A stretch of 64,000 nt of DNA from Rhizobium sp. Root1212 (GTDB lineage: Bacteria > Pseudomonadota > Alphaproteobacteria > Rhizobiales > Rhizobiaceae), in contig NZ_LMDA01000012.1 of NCBI RefSeq assembly GCF_001424985.1, positions 248,001-312,000 of the forward strand, in the 5' to 3' direction. A program made the position numbers and the translations under genes. A model generated the notes under the pieces. The model worked only from the letters and a program-made list of their open reading frames with translations. It was not told where the DNA came from and did not search any database. Of this stretch, positions 25,028 through 35,287 are shown one piece after another (position 1 is the stretch's first letter; each line of letters begins with the position of its first letter).

Positions 25028-27384
25028 CGGTTCAAGCCTGTCAGGCCCCCGCCGGCGCGCAGCCGCTCCACCGCCATCAGCACCCGTTCCGGAGTTGCCG
25101 GGGCATCGAGGCGCGGGCATTCGCGGTAATCGGCGACGCTGGCGACGGCCATGGAAAGCGCTTCCAGCACCGAGATCGGCAGCATGAAGGGCGGCTCGCC
25201 GACGGCCTTGGAGCGGCCGATGGTCATCTCGGCGTTTTCGGCCCATTCCGCCAGCTTGACGTTGAAGATCTTCGGCCGGTCGGAGGCGAGCGGAATCTTG
25301 TAGGTGGAGGGCGCATGGGTGCGCAGCCGCCCCTTGTCGTCCCACCAGAGTTCCTCCGTCGTCAGCCAGCCCATGCCCTGCACGAAGCCGCCTTCGATCT
25401 GGCCGATATCGATCGCCGGATTCAGCGACTTGCCGACATCGTGCAGTACGTCAACGCGGTCGACCATGTATTCGCCGGTCAGCGTATCGATCGAGACTTC
25501 CGAGACGGAGGCGCCATAGGCGAAATAATAGAAGGGCGTGCCGCGGCCGGTATTGCGGTCCCAATGTATCTTCGGCGTCTTGTAGAAGCCGGCGGCGGAA
25601 AGCTGCACGCGGGCGAAATAGGCCTGCTTGATGAAATCGGAGAAGGGCACGCGCTCTTCGCCGATCTTCACATGGTTCGGCACGAAGCTGACATTCTCCG
25701 GATCGGTCTGCCAGCGTTCGGCGGCAAAGGCGATCAGGCGTTCCTTGATCTGGCGGGCGGCATCGTAGGCGGCCATGCCGTTGAGGTCGGAGCCGGAGGA
25801 GGCGGCAGTGGCCGAGGTGTTCGGCACCTTGGCCGTCGTCGTCGCCGTGATCTGCACGTTGGAGATATCGACCTGGAAACTGTCGGCCAGAACCTGCGCC
25901 ACCTTGGTATAGAGCCCCTGGCCCATTTCGGTGCCGCCATGGTTCAGGTGGATCGAGCCATCCTGATAGACATGGACGAGGGCGCCGGCCTGATTGAAGG
26001 CGGTCATGGTGAAGGAGATGCCGAACTTCACCGGTGTCAGCGCGATGCCCTTGCGGATGACGCGGCTCTTGCGGTTGAAGTCGAGCACCGCCTGCCGCCG
26101 CGCCTGATAATCGGCGCTCGCCTCCAGCTCGGAGACGATGCGGTGAATGATGTTGTCTTCCACCTGCTGGTGGTAGGGGGTGATATCGCGGCCGGAGCCC
26201 TTTTCGCCGTAAAAATTCAGCTTGCGGATATCGAGCGGGTCCTTGCCCAGGGCATAGGCGATCTCCTCGATGATGCGCTCGCCGCCGATCATGCCCTGCG
26301 GCCCGCCGAAACCGCGATAGGCGGTGTTGGAAACGGTGTTGGTCTTCAGGGGCTGCGAGGTCAGCTTTACATGCGGATAGAAATAGGAGCTATCGGCATG
26401 GAAGAGGGCGCGGTCCGTGACAGGGCCGGAAAGGTCGGAGGAATAGCCGCAGCGGGCGGCGAAGTTGGCATTGACGGCGAGGATGCGGCCGTCGTCGTCG
26501 AAGCCGACGTCGTAATCGACGAGGAAGTCGTGGCGCTTGCCGGTCGCGGTCATGTCCTCGTCGCGGTCGGGGCGGAACTTCACCGGGCGCTTGAGCTTCT
26601 TGGCGGCGACGGCGGCGAGCGCCGCGAACTGGTTGCCCTGGGTTTCCTTGCCGCCGAAGCCGCCGCCCATGCGGCGCACCTGTACCGTCACGGCATTGGA
26701 GGGAATGCCGAGCACATGGCCGACCATGTGCTGCACTTCGCTCGGATGCTGGGTCGAGGACCAGACGATGACTTCGTTGTCCTCGCCGGGAATGGCAAAG
26801 GCAATGTGGCTTTCGAGATAGAAATGCTCCTGGCCGCCGACGCGCATCTGGCCCTTCAGCCGTCGCGGTGCGGTTTCGAGAGCGGCCTCGGCGTCGCCGC
26901 GGGCGAGCGTCAGCGGTTTCGTCACCAATGCGCCGCCGCTTTCCAGCGCGTCGAGAATGTCGGTTGCATGCGGCAGGTCGTTGTAAACGATCTTCGCCTT
27001 GCGGGCGGCGCGGCGGGCGATATCGCGGGTTTCGGCGATCACGGCGAAGGCCGGCTGGCCGTGGAACTCAACCTTGCCATCGGCAAGCACCGGCTCGTCG
27101 TCGAGATGGCTGGGGCTGATGTCGTTGACATGGGGCATGTCGCGCGCCGTCAGCACGCAGACGACGCCGGGGAAGGCCTCGACTTCGGAAAGGTCCATCG
27201 AGACGATTTCCGCATGGGCGCGGTCGGTGAGGCCGAGCGCAGCATGGAGCGTGCCGGCGGGTTCCGCGATGTCGTCGATATAGTCGGCGCTGCCGGAGAC
27301 ATGCTTGTGGGCGCTGTCGTGGCGAAGGCCGGCGTGCATGCCGCCGGCAATGACCTTGCGCTCTTCGAAGGTGGATTTATCCAT
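25024..27384 (-). CDS. xdhB: Xanthine dehydrogenase molybdopterin-binding subunit
   Basis: A 786-residue molybdenum subunit of heterodimeric bacterial xanthine dehydrogenase. It carries SADYIDDIAEPAGTLHAALG near 30, the Mo-pterin loop RRMGGGFGGKETQ near 237, AYRGFGGPQGM near 352, LNHGGTEMGQGLYTK near 477 and the C-terminal KAVGEPPFMLP near 735 with the catalytic Glu. It oxidises hypoxanthine and xanthine to urate. It starts 42 bp after xdhA and overlaps xdhC. Confidence 0.96.
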   Translation of the reverse strand: MDKSTFEERKVIAGGMHAGLRHDSAHKHVSGSADYIDDIAEPAGTLHAALGLTDRAHAEIVSMDLSEVEAFPGVVCVLTARDMPHVNDISPSHLDDEPVLADGKVEFHGQPAFAVIAETRDIARRAARKAKIVYNDLPHATDILDALESGGALVTKPLTLARGDAEAALETAPRRLKGQMRVGGQEHFYLESHIAFAIPGEDNEVIVWSSTQHPSEVQHMVGHVLGIPSNAVTVQVRRMGGGFGGKETQGNQFAALAAVAAKKLKRPVKFRPDRDEDMTATGKRHDFLVDYDVGFDDDGRILAVNANFAARCGYSSDLSGPVTDRALFHADSSYFYPHVKLTSQPLKTNTVSNTAYRGFGGPQGMIGGERIIEEIAYALGKDPLDIRKLNFYGEKGSGRDITPYHQQVEDNIIHRIVSELEASADYQARRQAVLDFNRKSRVIRKGIALTPVKFGISFTMTAFNQAGALVHVYQDGSIHLNHGGTEMGQGLYTKVAQVLADSFQVDISNVQITATTTAKVPNTSATAASSGSDLNGMAAYDAARQIKERLIAFAAERWQTDPENVSFVPNHVKIGEERVPFSDFIKQAYFARVQLSAAGFYKTPKIHWDRNTGRGTPFYYFAYGASVSEVSIDTLTGEYMVDRVDVLHDVGKSLNPAIDIGQIEGGFVQGMGWLTTEELWWDDKGRLRTHAPSTYKIPLASDRPKIFNVKLAEWAENAEMTIGRSKAVGEPPFMLPISVLEALSMAVASVADYRECPRLDAPATPERVLMAVERLRAGGGLTGLNR

Positions 27385-27426
27385 TAGAGCATCCTCCGTT
27401 CTGCGGGCTGGTGAGGATCATCGCCA

Positions 27427-28899
27427 TCACGCCACCTCGAACCGCTTGAGTTCGGCAGGTTCTCCCGAAATTTCCAGGAAGAATCGAGTAAGAAGGTTCT
27501 TCGCCGCCAGCATGCGATAGCCGGCCGTGGCACGCCAGTCGGTCAGCGGCTGGTAGTCCTGCTCCAGCGCAATCCGGGCGGCGGCAATCGTCTCTTCGTT
27601 CCAGAGCTGGCCGGTGAGGGCCGTTTCCGCCGCTGCCGCCAGCTTCGGCGTTCCCGCCATGCCGCCAAAGGCGATGCGGGCGGCCGTGACGCGGTTATCG
27701 GCATCGAGCGAAATGCGGAAGGCGGCGCAGAGGGCCGAAATATCCTCGTCGCGCCGCTTGGTGATCTTGTAGACGGCGAAATGATCGCCCGCCGGCAAGG
27801 CCGGCACGAAGATGCTCTCGACGAATTCGGACGCTTTCCGGTCCTGCATGCCATATTGAATGAAGAAATCTTCAAGCGGCAGTGTGCGGGCGCCGGAGGT
27901 GGAGCGGAGCGTGACTGTGGCGGCGAGCGCGATCAGCGGCGGCGGGCTGTCACCGATCGGCGAACCGTTGGCGACATTGCCACCGATGGTGCCCATGTTG
28001 CGCACCTGCTCGCCGCCGATGCGGTCGATCAGGCCTGCGAAAGCCGGATAGTGGCGCGACAGGGTTTCGAAGGCGGCAGTGTAGCTGACGCCGGCGCCGA
28101 TGGTGATGCCCTCGGCAGTTTCGGTGATGGTCTGCAGTTCATCCAGCCCATTGATGAACACGACCGGATTGATCGGCCGCATCTGCTTGGTGACCCAGAG
28201 GCCGACATCGGTCGAACCCGCGACGATGGTCGCCTTGGGCGACCGTTCCATGATCTTGGCGAGATCGGCTGTGGTGCCGGGAATGATAAGCTGTGCCTCT
28301 TCCGGCCCGATGACGATGGTCTCTTCCGTCTTCAGCGCTTTCAAGCGCGTGCCGATTTCGTCGCGCATCTTCAGGATCGGGTCGAAGACGCTGTTTGGAC
28401 GGGCGCGGGCGACGGCTTCGGCAGCCTTGACGATCGGCTCGTAGCCCGTGCAGCGACAGAGGTTGCCTTGCAGCGCCTTTTCGATATCGGCGCGGCCCGG
28501 ATTGTCCTTTGAAAGCCAGAGGCCATAAAGCGACATGACGAAGCCCGGCGTGCAGAAGCCGCATTGCGAGCCGTGATAATCGACCATCGCCTGCTGCACC
28601 GGATGGAGTGTGCCATCTTCAGCGGCCAGATGCTCGACGGTGACGACATGGGTGGCATTCATCGAGCCGACGAAGCGGATGCAGGCATTGACGCTCTCAT
28701 AGATGAGCCCATCGCCCGCAAGCCGGCCGACGAGCACGGTGCAGGCGCCGCAATCACCCTCGGCGCAGCCTTCCTTGGTGCCGGTCAGGCGCCTTTCGAG
28801 GCGCAGGAAATCAAGCAGCGTCGCGGTCGGCGAAAGCTGCGATAGGGTGACCTCGCGATCGTTGAGAATGAAGCGGATACTGCCCGATGCTGCCGTCAT
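27427..28899 (-). CDS. xdhA: Xanthine dehydrogenase small subunit (2Fe-2S and FAD)
   Basis: A 490-residue electron-transfer subunit. The N-terminus holds two [2Fe-2S] modules, CAEGDCGACTV near 48 and QCGFCTPGFVMS with CRCTGYEPI near 115-155. The FAD domain follows from about 190 (TIVAGSTDVGLWVTKQMRP near 228; GGNVANGSPIGDSPP near 310) and a CO-dehydrogenase-flavoprotein-like C-terminal domain ends the protein. Start is MTAASGSIRF at ATG 28899; 17 upstream codons are open but have no family similarity. First gene of xdhABC, divergent from glpK. Confidence 0.95.
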   Translation of the reverse strand: MTAASGSIRFILNDREVTLSQLSPTATLLDFLRLERRLTGTKEGCAEGDCGACTVLVGRLAGDGLIYESVNACIRFVGSMNATHVVTVEHLAAEDGTLHPVQQAMVDYHGSQCGFCTPGFVMSLYGLWLSKDNPGRADIEKALQGNLCRCTGYEPIVKAAEAVARARPNSVFDPILKMRDEIGTRLKALKTEETIVIGPEEAQLIIPGTTADLAKIMERSPKATIVAGSTDVGLWVTKQMRPINPVVFINGLDELQTITETAEGITIGAGVSYTAAFETLSRHYPAFAGLIDRIGGEQVRNMGTIGGNVANGSPIGDSPPPLIALAATVTLRSTSGARTLPLEDFFIQYGMQDRKASEFVESIFVPALPAGDHFAVYKITKRRDEDISALCAAFRISLDADNRVTAARIAFGGMAGTPKLAAAAETALTGQLWNEETIAAARIALEQDYQPLTDWRATAGYRMLAAKNLLTRFFLEISGEPAELKRFEVA

Positions 28900-29002
28900 T
28901 TTTTCTCTTCTTATCAATTCGACACACCAGACTAGCCGCAAAAGCGGCAATGTGACAATTACGTTTTTAATATCCTCCGTGGCTGGATTTGGTCATCGGA
29001 TA

Positions 29003-29036
29003 TTTGCGTTTTATTTTCGTTTGACATTCGTTTTGT
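29003..29036 (+). promoter_or_regulatory. Three CGTTT direct repeats at 11-bp spacing upstream of glpK
   Basis: CGTT occurs at 29007, 29018 and 29029, inside TTTGCGTTTTAT, TTTTCGTTTGACAT and TTCGTTTTGTCAT. The exact 11-bp period places the boxes on one face of DNA. DeoR-family repressors such as GlpR bind TTCG-containing repeats, so a glycerol-regulon operator is plausible. The site also lies about 105 bp upstream of xdhA. Function is inferred. Confidence 0.45.
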
Positions 29037-29108
29037 CATCGTATTGAAGTTTTCTTAGGCTTGCGCGAGGAGGAAACGCGCGCGGTTCCGCTTCAGGAGG
29101 AGACCATC

Positions 29109-30596
29109 ATGGGTTATGTGCTTGCGATCGATCAGGGCACCACGTCGAGCCGTGCGATCGTGTTCAACGGCGAGCAGAAGATCGTCGGCACCGGCCAGCG
29201 CGAGTTCCGCCAGTATTTCCCGAAATCCGGCTGGGTGGAGCACGATCCCGAGGAAATCTGGGATACGGTCGTTTCGACGATCCATGAGGCGATCCGCAAT
29301 GCCGGTCTGGTGGCCTCCGACATTTCCGCGATCGGCATCACAAACCAGCGCGAGACGGCCGTCGTCTGGGACCGCAAGAGCGGCAAGGCGATTTACAATG
29401 CCATCGTCTGGCAAGACCGCCGCACGGCCGCCGATTGCGAACGGTTGAAGAAGGACGGCTTTGAGGAGATGGTCGTCAGGAAAACCGGCTTGCTGCTCGA
29501 TCCGTATTTCTCCGGTACGAAGCTTTCCTGGCTGCTCTCGAATGTCGAGGGCGCGCGGACGCGGGCCGATGCGGGCGAGCTTTGCTTCGGCACCATCGAT
29601 ACATTCCTGATCTGGCGGCTGACGGGCGGGCAATCCTTCGTCACCGATGCGACCAATGCCTCGCGCACCTTGATGTTCAACATCGCCGAAAACCGTTGGG
29701 ATGATGCGCTTTTGAAGATGCTCGATGTGCCGCTCGCCATGCTGCCCGAGGTTCTCGATTGCGCCGCCGATTTCGGCATCACCGATCCGGAGGTCGTTGG
29801 CGCGGCAATCCCTGTGCTCGGCGTCGCCGGCGACCAGCAGGCCGCGACCATCGGGCAGGCCTGTTTTGCGCCGGGCATGCTGAAATCCACCTATGGCACG
29901 GGTTGCTTTGCGCTGCTCAACACCGGGCAGGACATGGTGCGTTCCAAGAACCGGCTGCTCACGACAATCGCCTATCGCCTGGACGGCAAGACCACCTATG
30001 CGCTGGAGGGCTCGATCTTCATTGCCGGTGCGGCCGTACAATGGCTGCGCGATGGTCTGAAGATCGTCAACGCCGCCTATGAGACCGGGCCTATGGCGAA
30101 AGAGGCCGATCCGCATCAGGACGTTTATCTCGTACCGGCCTTCACCGGCCTCGGCGCGCCCCATTGGGACCCGGATGCCCGCGGCGCGATCTTCGGCCTC
30201 ACCCGCAGCACCGGCCCCAACGAAATCGCCCGTGCGGCGCTCGAAGCCGTCTGCTACCAGACGCGCGACTTGCTGGAAGCGATGCATAAGGACTGGTCGA
30301 ACGACGCATCCGAAACGGTTCTGCGCGTTGACGGCGGCATGGTCGCCTCCGACTGGACGATGCAGCGTCTCTCCGACCTGCTCGATGCCCCGGTCGATCG
30401 TCCCGTCATTCTCGAGACCACCGCGCTCGGCGTCGCCTGGCTCGCCGGCAGCCGCGCCGGCGTCTGGCCGGATCAGGCCGGCTTTGCCGCCACCTGGGCC
30501 CGCGACCGCCGCTTTGAACCCGAAATGGACGACAAGACCCGCAACGCCAAGATCGCCGGCTGGAACGACGCGGTGCGGCGGACGCTGAGCGTTTAA
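29109..30596 (+). CDS. glpK: Glycerol kinase
   Basis: A 495-residue FGGY-family kinase phosphorylating glycerol to glycerol-3-phosphate. It starts [19 protein letters not shown] with the phosphate-binding DQGTTS at residues 8-13, followed by [11 protein letters not shown] near 40, [11 protein letters not shown] near 80, the glycerol-binding DATNASRT near 182 and [13 protein letters not shown] near 351. An excellent AGGAGG site precedes ATG 29109 by 9 bases; an upstream in-frame start is less likely. No facilitator or GlpD gene is adjacent. Confidence 0.95.
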   Translation: MGYVLAIDQGTTSSRAIVFNGEQKIVGTGQREFRQYFPKSGWVEHDPEEIWDTVVSTIHEAIRNAGLVASDISAIGITNQRETAVVWDRKSGKAIYNAIVWQDRRTAADCERLKKDGFEEMVVRKTGLLLDPYFSGTKLSWLLSNVEGARTRADAGELCFGTIDTFLIWRLTGGQSFVTDATNASRTLMFNIAENRWDDALLKMLDVPLAMLPEVLDCAADFGITDPEVVGAAIPVLGVAGDQQAATIGQACFAPGMLKSTYGTGCFALLNTGQDMVRSKNRLLTTIAYRLDGKTTYALEGSIFIAGAAVQWLRDGLKIVNAAYETGPMAKEADPHQDVYLVPAFTGLGAPHWDPDARGAIFGLTRSTGPNEIARAALEAVCYQTRDLLEAMHKDWSNDASETVLRVDGGMVASDWTMQRLSDLLDAPVDRPVILETTALGVAWLAGSRAGVWPDQAGFAATWARDRRFEPEMDDKTRNAKIAGWNDAVRRTLSV

Positions 30597-30724
30597 GCGG
30601 TTCGCCAAATCGCCACAGCTTTGTGAAACATATTGTTTCCCTGGGTGAACTGTAATCTGTTGTCCTTCGCAACTAGATAGCTGCGAGGAAAGCCGCTCGG
30701 CGGCTCAGGTAGATAGGTCGCATC

Positions 30725-31783
30725 ATGGAACTTGGTCTTTACACATTTGCGGATGTTCACCCCGAAGCGCCGCGCGGGCGTGGCGTCGAGGGCGAAGAGC
30801 GGGTTCGCCAGCTGATCGAGGAGATCGAGCTTGCCGATCAGGTGGGGCTCGACGTCTTCGGGCTCGGCGAGCATCATCGCCCGGATTATGCGGCCTCTGC
30901 GCCGGCCATGATCCTTGCCGCTGCGGCAGCGAAGACGAAATCGATCCGGCTGACGAGCGCGGTCACCGTTCTCTCCTCCGACGATCCGGTGCGGGTGTTC
31001 CAGCAATATGCGACGTTGGACCTGATCTCGGCCGGGCGGGCGGAGATCATGGCGGGGCGCGGTTCCTTCATCGAATCCTTCCCCCTCTTTGGCTACAACC
31101 TCGAAGATTACGACGATCTCTTCTCCGAAAAGCTCGACCTGCTGCTCGCCATCCGCGATAACGAGGTCGTGACCTGGGGCGGCAAGATGCGTCCGGCCAT
31201 TCATGATCGCGGCGTCTATCCGAGGCCGCTGCAGGAGGAATTACCGATCTGGATCGCCGTCGGTGGCACGCCGCAGTCGGTGGCGCGCGCCGGGGCACTT
31301 GGCTTGCCGGTGGCGCTTGCGATCATCGGCGGCGAGCCGGTGCGGTTTGCGTCGCTGCTGGATCTCTACCGCGAGGCGGCCCGGCGGGCGGGGCAGGACC
31401 CGGCAAAACTCAAGACCAGCATCAATGTCCACGGCTTTATCGCCGATACGACGGAGCAGGCGGCCGACCAGTTTTATGGTCCGCAGGCGGAGGTGATGAA
31501 CCGCATCGGCCGCGAGCGTGGCTGGGGGCCGACGAGCCGGGCGCATTTCAACCAGTCGATCGGCCCGAACGGCAATCTCTTCCTCGGCGATCCCGAAACC
31601 GTCGCGGAAAAGATCATCCGCCATCAGCGCATCTTCAAGAACGACCGCTTCCTCCTGCAGATGGCGATTGGCCTGATGCCGCACGACCAGATCATGCGCG
31701 GCATCGAGCTTTACGGCACCAAGGTCGCGCCGATCGTGCGCGAGGCCTTGGCCGAGGATGCGAAGAAAGCCGCTGCCCAATAG
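30725..31783 (+). CDS. LLM-class flavin-dependent oxidoreductase
   Basis: A 352-residue luciferase-like monooxygenase family protein beginning [15 protein letters not shown]. Typical stretches are [20 protein letters not shown] near 41, [20 protein letters not shown] near 77 and [20 protein letters not shown] near 104. Members use FMNH2 or F420 to oxidise varied substrates; many rhizobial relatives are only annotated by family. The preceding 128 bp carry no gene. No coupled flavin reductase is adjacent, so the substrate is unknown. Confidence 0.88.
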   Translation: MELGLYTFADVHPEAPRGRGVEGEERVRQLIEEIELADQVGLDVFGLGEHHRPDYAASAPAMILAAAAAKTKSIRLTSAVTVLSSDDPVRVFQQYATLDLISAGRAEIMAGRGSFIESFPLFGYNLEDYDDLFSEKLDLLLAIRDNEVVTWGGKMRPAIHDRGVYPRPLQEELPIWIAVGGTPQSVARAGALGLPVALAIIGGEPVRFASLLDLYREAARRAGQDPAKLKTSINVHGFIADTTEQAADQFYGPQAEVMNRIGRERGWGPTSRAHFNQSIGPNGNLFLGDPETVAEKIIRHQRIFKNDRFLLQMAIGLMPHDQIMRGIELYGTKVAPIVREALAEDAKKAAAQ

Positions 31784-31843
31784 GGCGGCGGGGCTTTATC
31801 GGAAGGCACCGAGGCGTTACATAGACGCCGAAAGCGAGACGAT

Positions 31844-32593
31844 ATGACCCTGAACAATGACGACGATCTGGAGCGGCTGAAGGAAATCGGCCGTATCTGC
31901 GCCCGCGCCCTGCAGACGATGGGTGATGCCTTGGAGCCCGGTATGACGACGGCCGAACTCGATGCCATCGGCCGCCGCGTGCTGGAGGAGGCCGGTGCCC
32001 GTTCGGCCCCGGAACTCTCCTATAATTTCCCCGGCGCCACCTGCATCTCCGTCAACGAAGAGGTCGCCCACGGTATTCCGGGCGCCCGTGTGATCGCGGC
32101 CGGCGATCTCGTGAACATCGATGTTTCGGCGGAAAAGAACGGCTTCTTCGCCGATACCGGCGCATCCTTTGCCGTGCCACCGGTCAAGCCGCATATCGAG
32201 CGCCTGTGCCGCGATGGCAAGCGCGCCATGTGGACGGGCCTCAACGAGGTGCGTTCGGGCAAGCCGCTGGCCGCCATCGGCAATGCCATCGGCAGCTTTG
32301 CCAGGAAGAACCGCTATACGCTGGTCACCAATCTGGCGAGCCACGGTGTCGGCCGTTCGCTGCACGAGGAGCCGACCGAAATTGCCACGTGGCCGGACAA
32401 GCATGAGAAGCGCCGCATGGAAGAGGGCATGGTCTTTACCGTAGAGCCCTTCCTGTCGCTCGGCGCGCAATGGGCCGAAGGCGGCAATGACGACTGGACG
32501 CTTTATAGCGAGCCGCGTGCCCCGACCGTGCAATACGAGCATACGGTGGTCGTCACCCGCAACGGTCCTGTCGTGGTGACCCTGCCGGCCTGA
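31844..32593 (+). CDS. map: Methionine aminopeptidase type I
   Basis: A 249-residue metalloprotease removing N-terminal Met from nascent proteins. The conserved metal ligands can be seen: DLVNIDVSAEKNGFFADTG near 88-106 (two Asp), the HGVGRSLHEEP His near 168, Glu in FTVEPFLS near 203 and Glu in QYEHTVVV near 232. Type I is shown by the absence of the type II insertion. It starts 60 bp after the LLM gene; the two may be co-transcribed. Rhizobia often carry more than one map, so this may not be the only copy. Confidence 0.93.
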   Translation: MTLNNDDDLERLKEIGRICARALQTMGDALEPGMTTAELDAIGRRVLEEAGARSAPELSYNFPGATCISVNEEVAHGIPGARVIAAGDLVNIDVSAEKNGFFADTGASFAVPPVKPHIERLCRDGKRAMWTGLNEVRSGKPLAAIGNAIGSFARKNRYTLVTNLASHGVGRSLHEEPTEIATWPDKHEKRRMEEGMVFTVEPFLSLGAQWAEGGNDDWTLYSEPRAPTVQYEHTVVVTRNGPVVVTLPA

Positions 32594-32673
32594 TGCCGCA
32601 CCATTCGCGGCATTGATCGATCGCTCAATTTTTGTCGTTTGTGGCGGCTTTGCTGCGGTGCGATAAAACGGAC

Positions 32674-33864
32674 ATGACAGTCGCACATTCTTCTGCGGGA
32701 CTAGCTCGCACGGCGGCGGCCGGGGCCATCGCCATGGCTGTCGCCATGGGCTTCGGGCGCTTTGCCTATACGCCGATCCTGCCGGGCATGATGTCCGGCC
32801 TCGGCCTTTCTCCATCGGATGCCGGTGTGATCGCCTCGGCCAATTTCGTCGGCTATCTCGCCGGCGCCGTTCTCGCGGGGCTTGGCTGGGCGACGGGGCG
32901 GGAGCGATTGATCGGGATCGGGGCGCTGCTGGCGACAGCGGTTTTGCTGCTGGCGATGGGGGTTACCCAAAGTATTGCAAATTTCGTCGTCATCCGCTTT
33001 CTGGCCGGTGTCGCCAGCGCCTTCACGATGATCTTCCTGTCGTCGATCGTGCTTGGCCGCGCGGCACAGGCCCATAATCCGCATGTGCAGTCTGTCCATT
33101 TTGGCGGCGTCGGCATTGGTATCGCCCTGTCGTCGCTCGTGATCTATCTGCTCGCCGACATCGATATTGCTGGCCTCGCGGGTTGGCGCATGGATTGGCT
33201 TTTCAGCGCGGCCATTGCCTTTGCCGGCATGGCCGCAGTCGCTTTCCTGCTTAAGGGAGAAACGGTGACGGCGGCACCGGTGCAGGAGCCGCCGCTTGTC
33301 TGGACGAGATCGTTCGTGGTGCTGACGCTCACCTACGGGCTGTTCGGCTTTGGCTATGTCATCACCGCCACGTTCCTCGTCGCGATGGCGCGGGAGGGGG
33401 CGGCCGATACCACCATCGAGTTTCTCGCCTGGTTCGTCACCGGGCTTTCCGCCGCCGTCTCGATTTATCTTTGGGGCAAGCTGGTGCCTATTCTGGGGTT
33501 GGTCGGCATCTATCTCGCGGGCCTGCTGGTCGAGGCGATCGGCCTCGTGCTGGCGGTCAGCCTGCCTTTGCCGCTGGCGCCCTTGGTCGGCGGGGTGCTG
33601 TTGGGCCTCACCTTCCTGATGGTCACGGCCTTTGGATTGCAGATCGGCCGGCTGCTTTCACCCAAAAGCCCGCGCAAGGCGCTTGCCTTCATGACGGCTG
33701 CCTTCGGCGTCGGCCAGATCATCGGCCCGATCGTTGCCGGCTGGCTGGCGGAAGGCGGTGGCTACACGCTGCCGACCCTGATAGCAGCCGCCGTGCTGCT
33801 TGCCTGCGCCGTCATGATCGCCGTGGAAGGAAAACGTATTTCAGCGGCGATGGCGTCGGCCTGA
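32674..33864 (+). CDS. YbfB/YjiJ-family MFS transporter
   Basis: A 396-residue inner-membrane transporter with about 12 hydrophobic segments. The N-terminal AVAMGFGRFAYTPILPGMM (near 22) is the signature of the YbfB/YjiJ branch of the major facilitator superfamily, followed by NFVGYLAGAVLAG near 58. The start is ATG 32674 (MTVAHSSAG); an earlier open stretch of 14 codons is not family-like. The substrate is not known for this branch. It is 80 bp downstream of map. Confidence 0.88.
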   Translation: MTVAHSSAGLARTAAAGAIAMAVAMGFGRFAYTPILPGMMSGLGLSPSDAGVIASANFVGYLAGAVLAGLGWATGRERLIGIGALLATAVLLLAMGVTQSIANFVVIRFLAGVASAFTMIFLSSIVLGRAAQAHNPHVQSVHFGGVGIGIALSSLVIYLLADIDIAGLAGWRMDWLFSAAIAFAGMAAVAFLLKGETVTAAPVQEPPLVWTRSFVVLTLTYGLFGFGYVITATFLVAMAREGAADTTIEFLAWFVTGLSAAVSIYLWGKLVPILGLVGIYLAGLLVEAIGLVLAVSLPLPLAPLVGGVLLGLTFLMVTAFGLQIGRLLSPKSPRKALAFMTAAFGVGQIIGPIVAGWLAEGGGYTLPTLIAAAVLLACAVMIAVEGKRISAAMASA

Positions 33865-33994
33865 GCCTGCGCCCGCACCGTATTAAATCACCGTAACGTT
33901 TGCCGCGCGTGATTGGCAGGGCAGGGCTTTTGCCCTAGTTTCCCGCATCGAGAGGGCGGGTGTTTCGCCCGCCACCAGCGAAAGTCGGACTGTC

Positions 33995-35263
33995 TTGTTC
34001 CTATCCTTTTTTCCCAAGCCAAAGCTGTTTTTCCCCTCTGTCGTCATCTGGACCCTGCTTTCGGTCCTCGTCTGGTATGGGGGCGGTCGCGACTTCGGTG
34101 CCTTGATCGGCTTGCCACCGCTGCCGGACGGTGTAGACCCGGTGGTCGGCGTCTCTGTTTTCTGGTCTGCGCCGTTCCTGTGGTTCTATATCTACTACAT
34201 CGTCATGGCGGGGCTGTTTTCGGCGTTCTGGTTCACCTACAGCCCGCATCGCTGGCAAAGCTGGTCGGTGCTCGGCTCGGCGCTGATCGTCTTCAACACC
34301 TATTTCTCGGTGCAGGTCAGCGTCGCCATCAATGCCTGGTACGGCCCGTTCTATGACATGATCCAGCGGGCGCTGGCCCGGCAGGCGCCGATCCCGACTG
34401 CTCTCGATATCTATTGGGGCATGACCGGTTTTGCCGGCATCGCCTTTGTCGCGATCACCGTCGGCGTGCTCAATCTCTTCTTCGTCAGCCACTACATCTT
34501 TCGCTGGCGCACGGCGATGAACGAATTCTACATGTCGCACTGGCCGAAGCTGCGCCATATCGAAGGTGCGTCCCAGCGTGTTCAGGAAGATACGATGCGC
34601 TTTTCCTCGACGGTCGAAAGCCTCGGGGTCAATCTCGTCAGCTCGATCATGACGCTGATCGCGTTCCTGCCGGTGCTGTTCAAGTTCTCCGATACGGTCA
34701 CGGAATTGCCGATTATCGGCGCGGTGCCGCATGCGCTCGTCTGGGCGGCGATCTGCTGGTCGCTGTTTGGAACGGTGTTTCTGGCGTTGGTCGGTATCAA
34801 GCTGCCGGGGCTGGAGTTCCGCAACCAGCGTGTCGAGGCGGCCTACCGCAAGGAACTCGTCTACGGCGAAGACCATGACGATCGGGCGGACCCGATCACC
34901 GTGGCGCAGTTGTTCGCCAATGTGCGGCGCAACTATTTCCGCCTCTATTTCCACTACACGTATTTTAACGTCGCCCGCATCTTCTATCTGCAGGCCGACA
35001 ATCTCTTCGGCACCTTCGTTCTCGTGCCGTCGATCGTGGCGGGCAAGCTGACGCTCGGTGTGATGAGCCAGATTCAGAACGTTTTCGGGCAGGTGCGGGA
35101 ATCGTTCCAGTATCTCGTGAATTCCTGGACGACGATCGTGGAGCTGCTGTCGATCTACAAGCGCCTGCGCGCCTTCGAATCGGCGATCTACGACGAGCCG
35201 CTGCCGACCATCGACCAGCGTTATCTGGAAACCCAGAGCGAAGACGACGTTCGGACCGCCTGA
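33995..35263 (+). CDS. bacA: Peptide transporter BacA (SbmA/BacA family)
   Basis: A 422-residue inner-membrane protein with about seven hydrophobic segments, the ATP-independent SbmA/BacA peptide importer. In Sinorhizobium it is needed for survival against plant NCR peptides in nodules, for very-long-chain fatty-acid modified lipid A and for uptake of peptide antibiotics. The start is TTG 33995, giving [13 protein letters not shown], closely like the known BacA N-terminus; no ATG is available. Other landmarks are [19 protein letters not shown] near 80, [13 protein letters not shown] near 111 and the C-terminal [20 protein letters not shown] near 370. A strong terminator follows. Confidence 0.94.
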   Translation: MFLSFFPKPKLFFPSVVIWTLLSVLVWYGGGRDFGALIGLPPLPDGVDPVVGVSVFWSAPFLWFYIYYIVMAGLFSAFWFTYSPHRWQSWSVLGSALIVFNTYFSVQVSVAINAWYGPFYDMIQRALARQAPIPTALDIYWGMTGFAGIAFVAITVGVLNLFFVSHYIFRWRTAMNEFYMSHWPKLRHIEGASQRVQEDTMRFSSTVESLGVNLVSSIMTLIAFLPVLFKFSDTVTELPIIGAVPHALVWAAICWSLFGTVFLALVGIKLPGLEFRNQRVEAAYRKELVYGEDHDDRADPITVAQLFANVRRNYFRLYFHYTYFNVARIFYLQADNLFGTFVLVPSIVAGKLTLGVMSQIQNVFGQVRESFQYLVNSWTTIVELLSIYKRLRAFESAIYDEPLPTIDQRYLETQSEDDVRTA

Positions 35264-35287
35264 ACGGCATGAACCATCAGGGCATAC

